The notes: a model not told the origin generated them from the letters alone. Counted from the first letter of the stretch, positions 27,101-38,942 are shown. The stretch: DNA of 64,000 nt from Malachius bipustulatus (GCA_910589415.1 OU342631.1:16368001-16432000); one strand, 5' to 3'. A program made the numbers and translations.

Positions 27101-30100
27101 GTCTTTCCTGCAATGTTTCTGCACACCATGAGGGCTCGAGTGGTTCTGCTGACCTTCCATATGTTTTTTTTCACCATCTAGTATAATTCCTAGATATTTC
27201 ACCTCTGGATTCCATTCAAACGGTCACCTCATCTACGCTGATTGTTTTCAGTCGAAGATTTCTTTTCCTGGTAAATTCTAACGCTATGACAATGGTAGTT
27301 GCTGGATTAATGTTCATCCCCGCTGACAAGCACCATTTTCTTACGATGCTTAGTCATCTTTGTATTAAGTCATTTATGTCACAGCGATCTAGTTTTAGTG
27401 TGGAAACAAATACCTACCCACTAAATAAAAACGGCGGAGATTGCAAACTGAGTGAAGTTATGTTTATTCAACAGAAGAAACTTTTGAGAAAAACTACTCA
27501 GACAGAGAATTTCAATCTTTGGGAGAAAGGATTCCATATACGTATTATGTAATTCTGTTCTGCACTGCTGAAGCGTCACTGCGTATCAGTGTGTATCTTC
27601 CAAAGAACCGAGAAAAGAACATTATACAAGGTAGTGATTTGAGAAATCAGCTGAACGGTATTATTGTCATAAATTCCACAAAACAAGGGTAGATAGAGAG
27701 TCTGAAATGAATTAATTCCAATTTTAATTACCGCAACAGTAGGTACAATCAATGATCTCCCATTTCAAAGTCAAATTCGGTATCAACAACGATCCCTGGA
27801 TGCTTATAAAAGTACAATGAGTGCAATCGTCTTTCGTTGACAGAAAACTGGGGAAGTAATAAAAAACAAGGAGAAGGTAATATGTGTGCGCTTGATAAGA
27901 AGTAGTTCAATGGGTATAGAGAGACTATACCTATAGAGAGATTGTTTTTTTCGCCGGGTTTGGGACATCGCACTTTCAATTCGCGGTCGACGCTCTCACT
28001 TTTCATATTTTTCAACGGGAATTTTCCTTCCTTCAAATTTTGTCGTTTGCAACATTTTTTAAGGTCATTGTCAGGTCATTGTCATTTTTTTTATTAATAA
28101 AACATAAAAACAGCTGAAATATATTACGACTGAACGTGCATGACGCAAATCTTGCTCAGGTAGATTCAAAGTTAGACAAAGCCATCTTACGTGCAGGTCT
28201 ATTGAGACCTAGAAAATACGACTAATGAATTATTGCAAACTGTTTTACAATAATAATTAAATTATAATCGGTCAGTAACCGGATTTTCAGAGGACAACTA
28301 ACACTAACACTAACACAGCGAATAATTATGCTACATAGTACATACTTCCTTTTTATTTATGGAATGAAAGCGCGATGCTATCTATCGTCCGTTGTTTGGC
28401 AACTCGGTGTTGGTGTTAATACACTTTCTTTGATAAAACGCCGTCAATGGTCTCTGTTGACACAGGTCTTGTACTACTTGTAGATACTATGGCGAGAGAA
28501 TGAACTTATCGTATCATGGGAAAAAATAATATTATCAAGATTTATTTTTGTTTTGTACCAGTCTCAGCATTGAACGAACGCACTGTGATATCTTATTAAA
28601 AATATTGTGAAAGAAAATAAATGTGCGCCTATTTGCGTTTCAAGAATCTGCAACTCGATGTTTTGCTGACGTTGTGAAATCTCTAAGATTGATAATCCTT
28701 TATATGGAAATCGGACAATCGGAGGCTGAAGAAACTCGCCTGCTGACGCATTTGAGTTGATGAGCGAGCGAGCGGCTTTCATCAAAGTTTCAATTACAAA
28801 TTCAAACATCACAGTTAACAGTGACTAGTACCTAGTAGTTACTAATAGTGAGTCATGAACGATAAAATCGATTTCTGGTTCTTGAAGGGTTTAACTACTT
28901 TGCTGTTGTGTAATCATAATACTTTGATCAGGTTTTCTTTCACACTTCGGACTTAATTTCACGCAGTCTTTATTTTTAAATTAATTTCATACACGTATTG
29001 ATTACGTATACGTAGGTAGGTACACACTACACATACTACATATAAGTGCAGTCAGTCAGGTATAAATGCTTATGATTCAGTTGCACTTTCACGGTTGAAA
29101 TTTCCTGACAAGCACTTACTATATACACCGGAAAGGTGCTTCTTATTTCATAAAATTAAAATACCGTTCATAACATGGTTCTAAAGTAATCCAAAACACC
29201 CATTACGATTGACGGAGAAGTACCTTCAAAGGAGTTAAAAAAAAATCATTTTGGCAACACAGCAGTCTAGAATGACGGAATGTAATTGCATGAATTCATC
29301 CTCGAAGAAGTAAATTACTGCAATAATAATAAAAAATTGTTAATTTATGAATTAAAAGGAGCCTAATTTCTTGGAACTAGCACAGAGCTTGACAAAGGAA
29401 AAAAGCTTACAAACATACGAGAATTATTTCATTTTATTTATATGTATGTGAAGGAAATGCAGGCTAACGTGACAACACCGCCAGGAATGCAGGCGCCTAT
29501 CAGATGAGCACTGCGCAAGTGCAAACCGTCTACAGAGACTAAAAAATTTCGAGAAAAAACGACTGTCTCCCAAAAATGAATGCCCTACAACCGCTTATCT
29601 GTTGTTTTTTTTTCCATGAACCGTTTTTATGGCTTTCACATGTAGGTATGCCTGCTCCTAAAAACTGGTGCAGGTACCGTGAAAAATAAAAAACATCTTC
29701 AATAGGTCGTATTTAATGTAATTTAATTTATCTATTTATTGCCCAAGTACCTACAAATCCATTTCATTCAACAAGACAAATGTTATAATTACTACGAAAA
29801 CAAAAACAAGAGATACTCTAGAACATAAACATGAATAATTAGAAAAAATTGAAAAAAAGTATCCCCCAAAATAATCCCTAAATTTCGGGAAAAGTAGACT
29901 GGAAAATCCTCTCACCCCCCTCCCCGAACAGATCCCGATCACTTTTTATCTTTCACTTATTCCGTAGATATCTGTTCCCTATGATGATAAGCGAAGGGGT
30001 CTACATCTGCCAAGGAGGTAAACTTGGATAGTTAAATTTGAGTAATTTGACTTCCAAATATCCCTCGACAACAAAATTAACCTGTTTCGGCGTTTTTCGC

Positions 30101-33100
30101 GTACATCTTCAGTTTCCAAGTTATTAGGTCTGTTTTATTTTCGTTGAGCCACTCTGTGTGCAATTTGCACGTAAAACTAACGTTTAAAAACATCTTGGAC
30201 TAACTGTAGAACGAGCTGTAGAGTGTACACTAGAGCGCTCACCTACCTTTCGATCTTGATCTTTGCTATCTATCCATTTTATAATATTTTTTATAATATT
30301 TTTTATTATAAATATTTTTTTATATATAGTTACAGTTATTTTTTATAATAGCGATGAAATGAAGGCGACGAGAAATGCGAGAAAACTTCTGGGCGAGAAT
30401 TAAATAGATTGCGTTCCGTGTTTTCCCCGAGAGACCGAATTTTCCCCTCTTTGTGCCCACGCCAATAAGTCTAGACTTTGCGTGTGGGCAACGACGTTAG
30501 TAGCCTGCAAAGCAAGTTAATGGATCAATTTCGGTTTCGGTAATGATTGATTACAACTCTTTCTCTATCGCTCGGAAGAAAATTGGAGAAAATCCATAGA
30601 CAGATATAATAGCTTTATCTCCACTGCTATTCAATATTTACATTAGTGATCTGCCTGCAACCAAATCTAGAAAATTCATATATGCCGATGACATTATTTT
30701 AACTTACCAAAACAGCGAATTTAATTTATTAGAAGAAACGCTGTGCTCTGATTTGAAAATCATGAATGATTACTTTAAGAAATGGCGTCTTTGCTTAAAC
30801 TCTTCAAAAACAGAAGTTACATGTTTCCATCTCAATAACCACCAAAAATCTAAAAAGCTAAATATAACTTTCAACGGATCGTCACTGAATCATAATTTCA
30901 ATCCAAAATATCTTGGTGTGACTTTGGATATATCTTTAACCTATAATCAACACTTAGAAAAAGTGAAACAAAAATTAAAAACAAGGAATAATATTCTATA
31001 CAAACTTGCTGGAACAACTTGGGGAGCCAATGCAAAAACAATTCGCACATCAGCTCTTGCACTTGTTTATTCAACAGCGGAATATTGTGCACCCGTATGG
31101 CTCAACAGTGTACATCAATCAAAAGTGGATATTCAACTGAACCAAACATTACGAATTATTACTGGAACAATTTCCTCAACTCCGATCCCTTGGTTACCTG
31201 TTTTGTCAAATATTGCTCCATCTAATCTCCGAAGACAACAAGCAACACATAAAATCATGAATAAATACCGAACATTTCCAGATGATTTTTCAATAACATC
31301 GGACCTGAATAATCTTCCAACAACGAGATTAAAATCAAGAAGACCTGTGTGGCTAGAAACATACCTGGATCGACCATTTAAAATTGAAGATGAATGGAGA
31401 AATGATTGGCGAAATAAAAGTGTTTCTTTATTCAACAACACTTTAATCGAAGATCCTTCATCAGTAGTCAACGGTTTTGAAATAAAAAGGAAAGTCTGGG
31501 TACAAGTAAATCGCTTAAGAACAGGACACGGTAGATGTAATTCAATGTTACATAAATGGAATTTAATACCAAGCGCTTCCTGTATTTGCGGACATCCTGA
31601 AGAATCCATCAATCACATTGTCAATGAATGTCCTTTAACCAAATTTTCTGGAGGTTTTCAAGCAATTCATAAAATTTCCACCGAAACAATAGACTGGTTA
31701 CAGAATTTGAAGCTCTTGTAAACAAAATCTACATTAACAGCCAGATAACCTCAGAAGGGCAAAATGATTGGAATACTTCAAACCAATCTCAACAGGATGG
31801 TGTGTCTAGGTTTTTTAATGGGGTTTTCCCTAGACTATATCTCTCAAAGCAAATGCTTCACCATGATGTCAACATCGCATCAGAATATCCTACAGATCGT
31901 TCTTTTCCCCATGATCGACGAAACCAATCATATGTAATTTAATAAACTAAACAACATGTATCGTAAGACTGCAATTTGTAATTTCAAACGAATATATATA
32001 TATATATAGCCCACCTATAATATCCGGCTTTCGGTTTATTAATAACTTGTACCTTGGTTGTAGAGGTAATTAGGTCACCCGACGTTTTTGATTAAATTTA
32101 AAAATCATTGCGGTTCAATGCTTCACAATACGCTGGCACAGTTCACACCACGGTCTTCTATATCATCGTGTCTCACCAATAAAATCAAAGATGTTTATTA
32201 ATCCTGTTAACAAAGGTGACTAAGGAACAAGGCAACTTTAATCAATTCAATAAGGGTAAATTATTTATTTAATCACATGAACCTCGTTACGGTTAAATAG
32301 TTCCCCTCGCGCTAAATTAGGTGAATCGGCTTCCAGATTTGGAGGAAAAGTTTACAGCGACCTTGTACTCCTAACAGTAAAAGAGGAACTCAAAAATCAA
32401 AAACACTAATTCTCTATTTCTCTATCCTATCGTTTTCACGACTCACATAGGTACTCAATCTTGGTCCCTCTTTCCTTTTAACTTTCACATATTATTACGT
32501 TTAGAGATCCCCGCGATACACCTACACCATCACCGAGACAAGAAGAACCGACGAAGGAACTCGGCAAGGATTCAAAGCGCAACATTTGACGCCCCACGTT
32601 GGGCGCCAAAGCAAGGCTTCTGTGTCAAAATACCACCGCAAAATCTTCCAACAGATTATGAAATAGTATAGAGACCCCCGCATATAATCGTATAGGGACT
32701 ATAAGGTATTGAACTACCTCAACCAATCTTATCTCCGTATTCATACTTCGGTGCTCATGAACTAACTGGTTGAAATACTTCAAGTAATCGTCCTGTTCTT
32801 GAAGCTATAAATTTAGGAAGCGATTTCAAGAAGTTTTAGAAAACTATTACACCATAAAATAACACAATTTCCGTTCTGGAGAAAAACGATTTTTCGTACT
32901 CTTGAGTTTTTCTCGCGCCGAGATTCTCACGCTGTTGCCTATTATAATGGCGGAATTAATGCTGTTCAAGTCCGTTCATTCAAGAGACTACCAACCAATA
33001 GAATGTGCAGTTGCTGGGAAAGGAAATCTTATTACAGCAACCATGAACCATATTATTTGATGTGTATATTTATGACAACATTTTAGGAAAGTTGGGGGTT

Positions 33101-36100
33101 GGGGAAAATCTCGAGGATAATATTCTTTAATACTCAATCGAGTATTCAATAATACTCAACTTACTAGAACCCCTCGAAATGTTCGCTACAAATACCGCCC
33201 GTGTTTCGAGAGAGAAACTTGCATTGAAGCTTAACATCACCCGCATTTTGCGATATACACGCACGCAGGTGTACCGGTTATTGTCGATATTATCCATGAA
33301 AGGGTTCATCGAGGGGTTCATGTAATGTAAACTAGAGGGGAATACCCGCATTTTACAGCACAAGTGAAATATAAAGGGATAGGGGTTCAGATATGAGCAA
33401 TTTTGTGTAAATTAGAGGGTTGAAGAATTGAGAAATTTTTGTAATAAGGCTGGTATGAAGGAGACATTTTTTTTTGGTAATGGTTGTGCTTGTATAAGGG
33501 AAGGGTAACAGAGTACCATGGAGTGTACTGTTTGCTGATAATGCTGATTCTGTCTCGGATTCTTCACTACTAAACGAGCTACTAAACAACCTGAGGATCC
33601 GAAAGAGATGCTGAAGGACTGAAGGGGTTCTCCCACGCCTGTATGAGACTAAAGATCAAAATGAGAAAAAAAAACTAGCATAGAGACAGATGAATGGGAT
33701 GATATTAATAAGTCTAGTCCCTCTCTACTCTATATGGGGTCATAAGAAAGGTATATCCAGGCAAGTTAATGCATATATGAGTGAATAAGAATATGGTGGG
33801 CACTAGTAGAGACTATAATAAAGGGGGCTTCACACGGCGCGGGACTTGGCGTGGCGAGCCGTCGGCTTGGCAAGTCATTTTGTCATTTCCCTCCCATTCC
33901 CTCCCATGGATTGTGACTTGGCAGGTCACAAGCCAGTCTTTACTGTAGACCTAGCAGTATATTAACCAAAAAGACCAATAATTAAATGAACGAATAATTA
34001 CAGGCTGATTAGAAATACTAATTACTCGGCTAATTAAGCCCCTACTGCGAAAATAAATATTTTACGAAAAATCGACGACCGATCTGATATGCAACTAACA
34101 AAAAACAAAAACGTTAGCAAAGTACTGACTGTCCCATATCGTCCAGGTCGATTTTTCGAAAACTACTGAGCATTAAATTTCGCGCACTAGGAAACTTGAT
34201 TATTCTTTAATCAGTCTCTAATTATTCCTTAATTAGTCTCTAATTATTCTTTAACTAGTCTCTTAATTACCCATTCATAAAATTATTGATCTGCTACAGT
34301 CATTATCATGTTCATTAAGTTATCACCAGGAGCCATTGAAGACGGTAATAGCTTAAAACGGTAATAGCTGCAAAAATTGTGGTGAAAACGAAAAATTTCT
34401 CAAACTACTTTTTTTATTTCTATGGCATGGAATGGAATGCCAGCTCTGATGGTAACGTACATAGTTAATTAGCCCTACCGCCTGTATATGTATAAGGTGT
34501 TGCAAAACTCGTGGAAAAAAATAATGACACGTTACTCAGCATTGAAAAAGAAGATTTGCATTATGTTGTCTTGGCTACTCAGTACTTTCTGAGATATGAA
34601 ATTTTCCTAAGAAAGACAACTTCAAATTTTTATTTCCCGTGTACAAATGAAAATTATTGTGAAATATCAAAATAAAATGACATTTTAAGACAACTGGTAT
34701 AGAAGCTATGTGCTAATATGGTGGTTAAATCCAAATGAATTTTCAAAACATGAGGTGAGAAAAAATTTACAGCTGGCAACATTATCACCAGCACCTTGGG
34801 AAAGTTGATTTTGGCAATAGTGTTTCAATGTTTTTACAGTCTCATTGTCTGTGGTTTTTGGTTTTTGAATGACAGTTCTAATAATAGTATTGTCACCACA
34901 ATAATAATTTCACCGAGAATTTCACTTAATATGGTTAATAGTTTTAACCATAACCTAGTTAATACTAAAGTTAATACTAACCATAAAGTTAATATAGTCA
35001 GTCAAAATCGAATACCATTCAATGTCGATATGATTATGACAGCTACTAATTTTGACAAATTGACAAATTGAAAACTGCCAGTACTGCAACCATAGAATAG
35101 CAAAATCAAAAAGAGATTGCAGACTGTGGTCTCTTACCTGAAAATTCAATGCAATGTTGCCATACTTTAAAAAGAAGTTATTGCGATATCTCGGTAACAA
35201 ATGAAGATGGATTTTTTGTTTTCATTTTTCAAATCAGTTAAATCACACAGCACCGTTTCATATAGTGTACAGTGCAGTTAATTTTTTTCACGAGTTTTTC
35301 AACACCCTGTATATTCGTATAAAAGCTGAATTTTTGAGACTTTTCGAAGACTATCAAGTTGGCATTACCAGGCAGACTATAAATACAGAGTGATCCCGAA
35401 ATGGCGGACACGGAATACAGGGTGTTGTAGAGGATGTTCAGAAAGTCTGTAAATTTAAAACAAAAATGGGTTCCTCGGCTTCGTTACCGAGATATAGGGT
35501 GTCCTTTTTCCAAACTTTAAATCGAAATGGCGGTCAAATTTAAACAACCTCCACTGGCAAATCACATGGTTTCACATAACTATAACGATAGTGTTTGCTT
35601 TTTATTATTTTCATTATCGGGAACGGAATTATAGGCATTCAAAGTTTACCTATTCCCTGTGTTCAACAAAATTTTTCAATGTGGCATCGTTGTTCGAATT
35701 CGAGGTTTTGAATAATATTATCGAATATGTCGTATCCGCGCAACGATTATTGTTTTAAGCTTTGTTGTGTTTCTATTTCATATGTTTCCATGGTAACATC
35801 TATCTGGGTATTGTAGACCTACACATTATTTTTCTCCCTGAAGAATAGTATCCACTATCCAGTGCACTGTTGTGACTTTATTTTCTATAAAAGTGGTCAT
35901 ATCTTCTTAAGGGAGCCATAGGTACTGGAGAAAACAGTAAATAAAACTTAGAATCTTTAATCCACAATGGATGCTGTGGTGCTGTCCGTGACCGCCATTG
36001 CGGGATCACCCTGTATAAAAAAGTCCCATAAAAGTTAGTTTTTATCCTACCCCATAAGAAAATTGAACTTTCTCGACTGCATGCCCCCGGAGAAAGTGCC

Positions 36101-38104
36101 ACTTTTCCTGCCTAGGCGGTAAAATTATTTTTATATTTTCACGCTAGAGGGCCGCCCAATTGCAATTGAATGCTATTTCCAGAGGGAACCAATAGCAAGC
36201 AAGCTATAGCTGTATGTCAATCTGTCAATGTCAATAGACCAGCAAGACCCAGCAAATTAAATACTAATAGTGAGGTACTGATGTCAAATTTATCCAAACA
36301 AGGAATTTCTTTCAATAATAATTATTGTATAATATTCAAAATCCAATGTTCACTATCAATGTTATCCATAAATAAATAAATAAATTACTGATTGTAATTT
36401 AATTAATCTACGCTTGCTGATAGTAATATATTTAAGCAAACAAATGTAGGTATTCAATAAATTTTCTTTCAAAACAAATAAAAAAAAAAAAATTATTATT
36501 ATTATTATTATTGTGTAGGATAAAAAATTATGTGTAAACCACGGCGGTAAAGTGTCTTTTCAGGCCTCAAGAAGATATGGCCAGGCGAGGCGCAGCCGAG
36601 GCTGGACACTTCTTGAGGCCTGAAAAGTGCCACTTTACCGCCTAGGTATACAATATACTATTTCACCATAAATCTTCAAATTTACGACAATTTTCACACG
36701 ATTGCGGTTTTTCTATCTCCAAGTGGTCAGGTCAGACCTACCTTTACTCATCATTACAAAAAATTGAAATGATGGAAAGGAGTGACTTGAATAAGGGAAA
36801 TAAGATGACCCAAGTTGAGATTATAGGACAGGGAGGAAGTGACACCAACCAACATCCAAGGAGATTTTTTCATCAATTCTGACTTTGAAAAAAAAGCGAA
36901 TGTGGGTGGGCTAGGATAACAATAATAAAATTGGACTTGGATAATTAACCACTCTTGATGAACTTGCAACAGCGCGCATTTTGAAGGACTTGCCCGTAAA
37001 CTAGCCTGTCCGTCAGCTTCAAATTTCCCACCAGAAATAATTAAAAGCTTACCGCGCTCTTTTTTTTTCAACCAGTTAGCGTTAGTGTTAGTAGCATCAC
37101 CAATTACCTACCTACCGCAAACAAAAAACGAAAATTAAGGATCCAGACCTTGATTTATTTATATTTTACTTTGTACTTTGTCTAATTCACTCTGGCAATA
37201 ATTGGCACAATGGAATCTTTTCTAAATAAATGCCATCAATTTATTTATTGACCAGACGAAATTGACAGGCTCAGAGCTTATAAGATAAAGGAAACTTTAT
37301 GTAAATGAGTTCAAGTTCGTTATTGTTTGTTGTTTGACTAAATATATTCGTCATAGACAAAGCCTGTATTTATTTTCTTATTCACAGTAAGGTAGGTAGA
37401 TATGTAATTTTAATTTCTATCCATTGTTGATTGTTGGTCAGCTCAGCATCGTTATTAATGTGAGTCACATTATGTATTATGTTTTAAATTATAAAGGTAA
37501 AGGAAGCTCGAGTAGGTATGACAACATATTTTTACACTACCTGGCACCTACCTATTCCTGTTATCATACCATAATAAAAGTGGTACACTTCCTAGAGTAG
37601 ATTAACTTACCTATCTATCTACCTATATCTATTCAATATGTATTGGATAAGTAGATAGTTACTTATGTATGTATAGTCAAGTCTATAATCCTATTAATCT
37701 GCATGAACAGTTACTTAGTTAGGAATTGCAAGTTGAAGGTTGAAATGAATAGAGCATGTACCAGTACCCAGTACCATTATTAAATATACCAAACGAAACA
37801 TCAAATGATTGCAAGTCAATTATTAGATGAAGCGCTAGGAATTTCCCAGGTAGAGGTAGTGGTACTGGTACTGGCACCATCTGGGAAGCGTCTCCAAAGC
37901 AATTAAGTACCTAGAGGCTAAAAACTATTTAGATACTTACAACATTCCCGAACATTTCGTACAAACAAAAGATCCAATTGTAACATTTACGTATGTGGGT
38001 CCCCTTTGATTGCAATCAAAACAATACTTATTATACTGCAAAGTTCCCACTTCACGTAGAGTTTTCAAATTTTTTTCGTCTTGTTTTTTGCGCGAAGAAG
38101 CCAT
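15104..38104 (-). CDS. AGFG1: Arf-GAP domain and NPF/FG-repeat protein (AGFG, drongo), complete
   Basis: Five coding exons on the minus strand: 38104-37941, 18311-17785, 16055-15762, 15445-15201, 15142-15104. All joins have AG/GT borders and matching phases, giving 422 residues. Exon 1 holds the Arf-GAP zinc finger C28-X2-C31-X16-C48-X2-C51 (CFDCNQRGPTYVNV...CTKC); exon 2 continues RGLTPPHRVKSISM..., as in human AGFG1. Exon 3 has the conserved DKYAALKDLDNE segment. Exons 4-5 carry four NPF motifs (NPFSN, NPFRA, NPFK, terminal NPFL), which bind EH-domain endocytic proteins. Human AGFG1 is about 560 residues; this one is shorter, with few FG repeats. The start MASSRKKQ matches vertebrate proteins; an in-frame ATG at 38125 would add seven residues. 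Intron 1 is 19.6 kb and packed with transposons. The family acts in clathrin/Arf6 trafficking; in Drosophila the orthologue is drongo. Confidence 0.92.
16056..17784. other. AGFG intron 3, no recognised element
   Basis: This 1.7-kb intron lies between the exons at 17785-18311 and 15762-16055. It is AT-rich, with a short (AAT)n run near 17115-17135. I see no coding sequence or clear mobile element. Confidence 0.6.
19836..20708. mobile_element. Fold-back element, CAGGTGTCCC ends, TA flanks
   Basis: The left end CAGGTGTCCCAGAATAACT is matched by AGTTATTCTGGGACACCTG at the right, each next to TATA. Pairing continues deep into the element: TTGTTTGCAAATTTTATATT near 20100 is inverted near 20370, and the paired arms leave only a short centre. 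Size is about 870 bp. The TA target and long arms suit a mariner-type fold-back MITE. The 93-residue open frame at 20074-20355 follows the arms and is not a gene. Confidence 0.75.
21565..22472. mobile_element. Fold-back element with repeated internal GTCCCGGCTAACTTCA motif
   Basis: GAAAAAAATTGCTATAGAGC at the left pairs with the inverse near 22455. The motif AGTCCCGGCTAACTTCA occurs in one direction near 21652 and 21947 and in the other (TGAAGTTAGCCGGGACT, with variants) near 22280 and 22322. Further paired words are TGGTCAAAC and TTCGATTGA. The multiple inverted internal copies make this more complex than a simple hairpin. No terminal duplication is evident. Confidence 0.55.
26330..27400 (-). 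pseudogene. Decayed LINE, reverse transcriptase end and RNase H, minus strand
   Basis: Translating the minus strand with frame shifts gives, in order, a palm/thumb-like segment (SAGMNINPATTIVIA then NPEVKYLGIILDG-like), a connector (TTRALMVCRN.AGKTWG) and an RNase H start (MVYTDGSKTIEGTGAGASG, ending in a stop near 26396). This order is that of LINEs with an RNase H domain (I/R1/LOA-type). Frameshifts and stops show it is dead. It is interrupted by a separate short inverted repeat (26680-26816). Confidence 0.7.
26680..26816. repeat. Short inverted repeat, about 37-bp arms
   Basis: ATGGTTGCTCCTTAGCGACA...CCCCTCCACTA (26680-26716) is matched in inverse by TAGTGGAGGGGAATTCTCGT...AACCAT (26781-26816) with few differences. 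It lies within the decayed LINE and separates recognisable LINE segments, so it is probably a later MITE insertion. No clear duplication was found. Confidence 0.55.
30600..31721 (+). pseudogene. 5'-truncated non-LTR retrotransposon, reverse transcriptase C-terminal half
   Basis: An open frame of about 374 codons, unbroken from 30600 to the stop at 31719-31721, begins at LSPLLFNIYISDLP and contains the catalytic box IYADDIIL, then FKKWRLCLNSSKTEV (palm) and PKYLGVTLD (thumb), all hallmarks of LINE reverse transcriptases. The last 60 residues carry a C-x-C...H...C zinc-knuckle-like region (CICGHPEESINHIVNEC). Everything 5' of the palm (endonuclease, fingers, ORF1) is missing, as expected from incomplete reverse transcription. 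A further 260 bp of apparent 3' UTR ends in an AT repeat near 32008. The uninterrupted frame implies recent insertion. Clade is uncertain: jockey/CR1-like. Confidence 0.85.
32591..32608 (-). other. tRNA-Lys(1,2)-type primer binding site of an LTR element remnant
   Basis: On the minus strand these 18 bases read TGGCGCCCAACGTGGGGC, the complement of the 3' end of tRNA-Lys1,2 including CCA, which primes reverse transcription in several retroelements. No tRNA body surrounds it, so it is not a tRNA gene. The matching LTR would lie just right of 32608; I could not delimit it, and I see no gag or pol. Confidence 0.55.
34491..35313. mobile_element. Fold-back element, AAGGTGTTGCAAAACTCG ends
   Basis: The left terminus (TATAAGGTGTTGCAAAACTC) is matched by GAGTTTTTCAACACCCTGTATA at the right, and pairing extends inward imperfectly. 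Size is about 820 bp, with TA at both ends. The open frames at 34796-35071 (+) and 34955-35200 (-) lie on overlapping arms and are not supported as genes. Confidence 0.65.
35393..36015. mobile_element. Fold-back element, CAGAGTGATCCCG ends
   Basis: TACAGAGTGATCCCGAAATG at the left is matched by CATTGCGGGATCACCCTGTA at the right, flanked by A/T-rich DNA. The following GGCGGACACGG also pairs with CCGTGACCGCC. It starts only 80 bp after the previous fold-back ends. Size is about 620 bp; no coding capacity. Confidence 0.65.
36542..36642. repeat. Palindrome with about 33-bp arms
   Basis: CGGCGGTAAAGTGTCTTTTC...TCAAGAAG (36542-36574) pairs with CTTCTTGAGGCCTGAAAAGT...CTTTACCGCC (36609-36642). The loop is GC-rich (GGCGAGGCGCAGCCGAGGC). 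A related sequence, GTGCCACTTTTCCTGCCTAGGCGGTAAA, occurs about 450 bp to the left near 36096-36123, so the palindrome may be one end of a larger broken element. Confidence 0.7.
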
Positions 38105-38942
38105 GACGTTGGGAGAGGTTTCCAATTCTGGCTAGTAAATTGAACCACTATACACTTAACGATTATTACAAAGGAAACACGGAAATAGCGAGGTATTTAG
38201 CAATGAGACGATCGAACTGGGACTAGGATCACAGTTAGGAGTTGTCGTATTCTCGTATTGGAATTTACTATGCGAGACGCAGAGAAATTTGAAATTGCGC
38301 TGCGGTTGATTGATCGCAGTGCAGCGCGTGAATTATGAATTAAATAAAAATATTATTTTTGTGGTCACTGACTAACCGTGATCACCACTTGACTAGCGCA
38401 CTGATTGACTGATTCGACTTCCAGAAATTCACAAATAATTTATTTATACAACTTGCATTCACAAATTTCGATATTTGCATATGACGCAGATGCCAAAAAT
38501 GACAGTGACGTTGACGTTTGACTATGACTGTTCTTTTTTCATTCTTGTAATAATTCACCTAGCCAGCCTCTAAGATTACGTATTTAATTACTCAAAATAT
38601 TTTTCCATTACAATAATATTGCATAATTGCATTGCCTTCTCTGCTTTTGCAGAATTTTTTTTAGTTAGTAATGTTATTAGTATTCCGCAAATAGGACTAC
38701 CGAATAACCAATAAAGAAGACCAAGAAGAATAACCTCACAGAATTCGATATGTTAAGATTTTAAATCCGGTAGCATGGCGACATCTATTGGAAACTCCTG
38801 AAACTAGAGTAAATGGGATCTTAATTTGGTACTGTATTAGTAATGTAAATGCTACAGCTGCAGAGGTAACCAGTAACCACTAACGATTTTTTATTTATTT
38901 CTTCATTAGTGACCATTTAAACATTGCATCACATTATTTATA

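Larger units (their letters stand above)
18312..37940. other. AGFG intron 1 (19.6 kb), transposon-rich
   Basis: This is the intron between the Arf-GAP zinc-finger exon and the rest of AGFG. It holds fold-backs at 19836-20708, 21565-22472, 34491-35313 and 35393-36015, a decayed LINE (26330-27400), a 5'-truncated LINE (30600-31721), an inverted repeat (26680-26816), a tRNA-Lys-type primer binding site (32591-32608) and a palindrome (36542-36642). Simple repeats include CCCCAT units at 23534-23558, CTAACA units at 28296-28316, AT near 31990-32008 and ATT near 36491-36512. The stretches 22480-26300, 27400-30590 and 36650-37940 show no recognisable gene; short open frames at 24462-24680 and 28564-28812 have no support. 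Confidence 0.7.

Noticed and set aside
28564..28812. 82-codon minus-strand frame inside AGFG intron 1
   Set aside because: No recognised motif, no splice context and amino-acid use typical of chance frames in AT-rich DNA.
32591..32608. Possible tRNA-Lys gene
   Set aside because: Only the 3' 18 bases including encoded CCA match; no acceptor partner, D-arm or anticodon arm upstream, which fits a primer binding site instead.
33353..33636. Ser-rich overlapping minus-strand frames
   Set aside because: Low-complexity chance frames with no homologous motif or splice support.
35393..36015. Minus-strand 74-codon frame at 35878-36102 overlapping this fold-back
   Set aside because: It crosses the terminus of a mobile element and has no recognisable domain.
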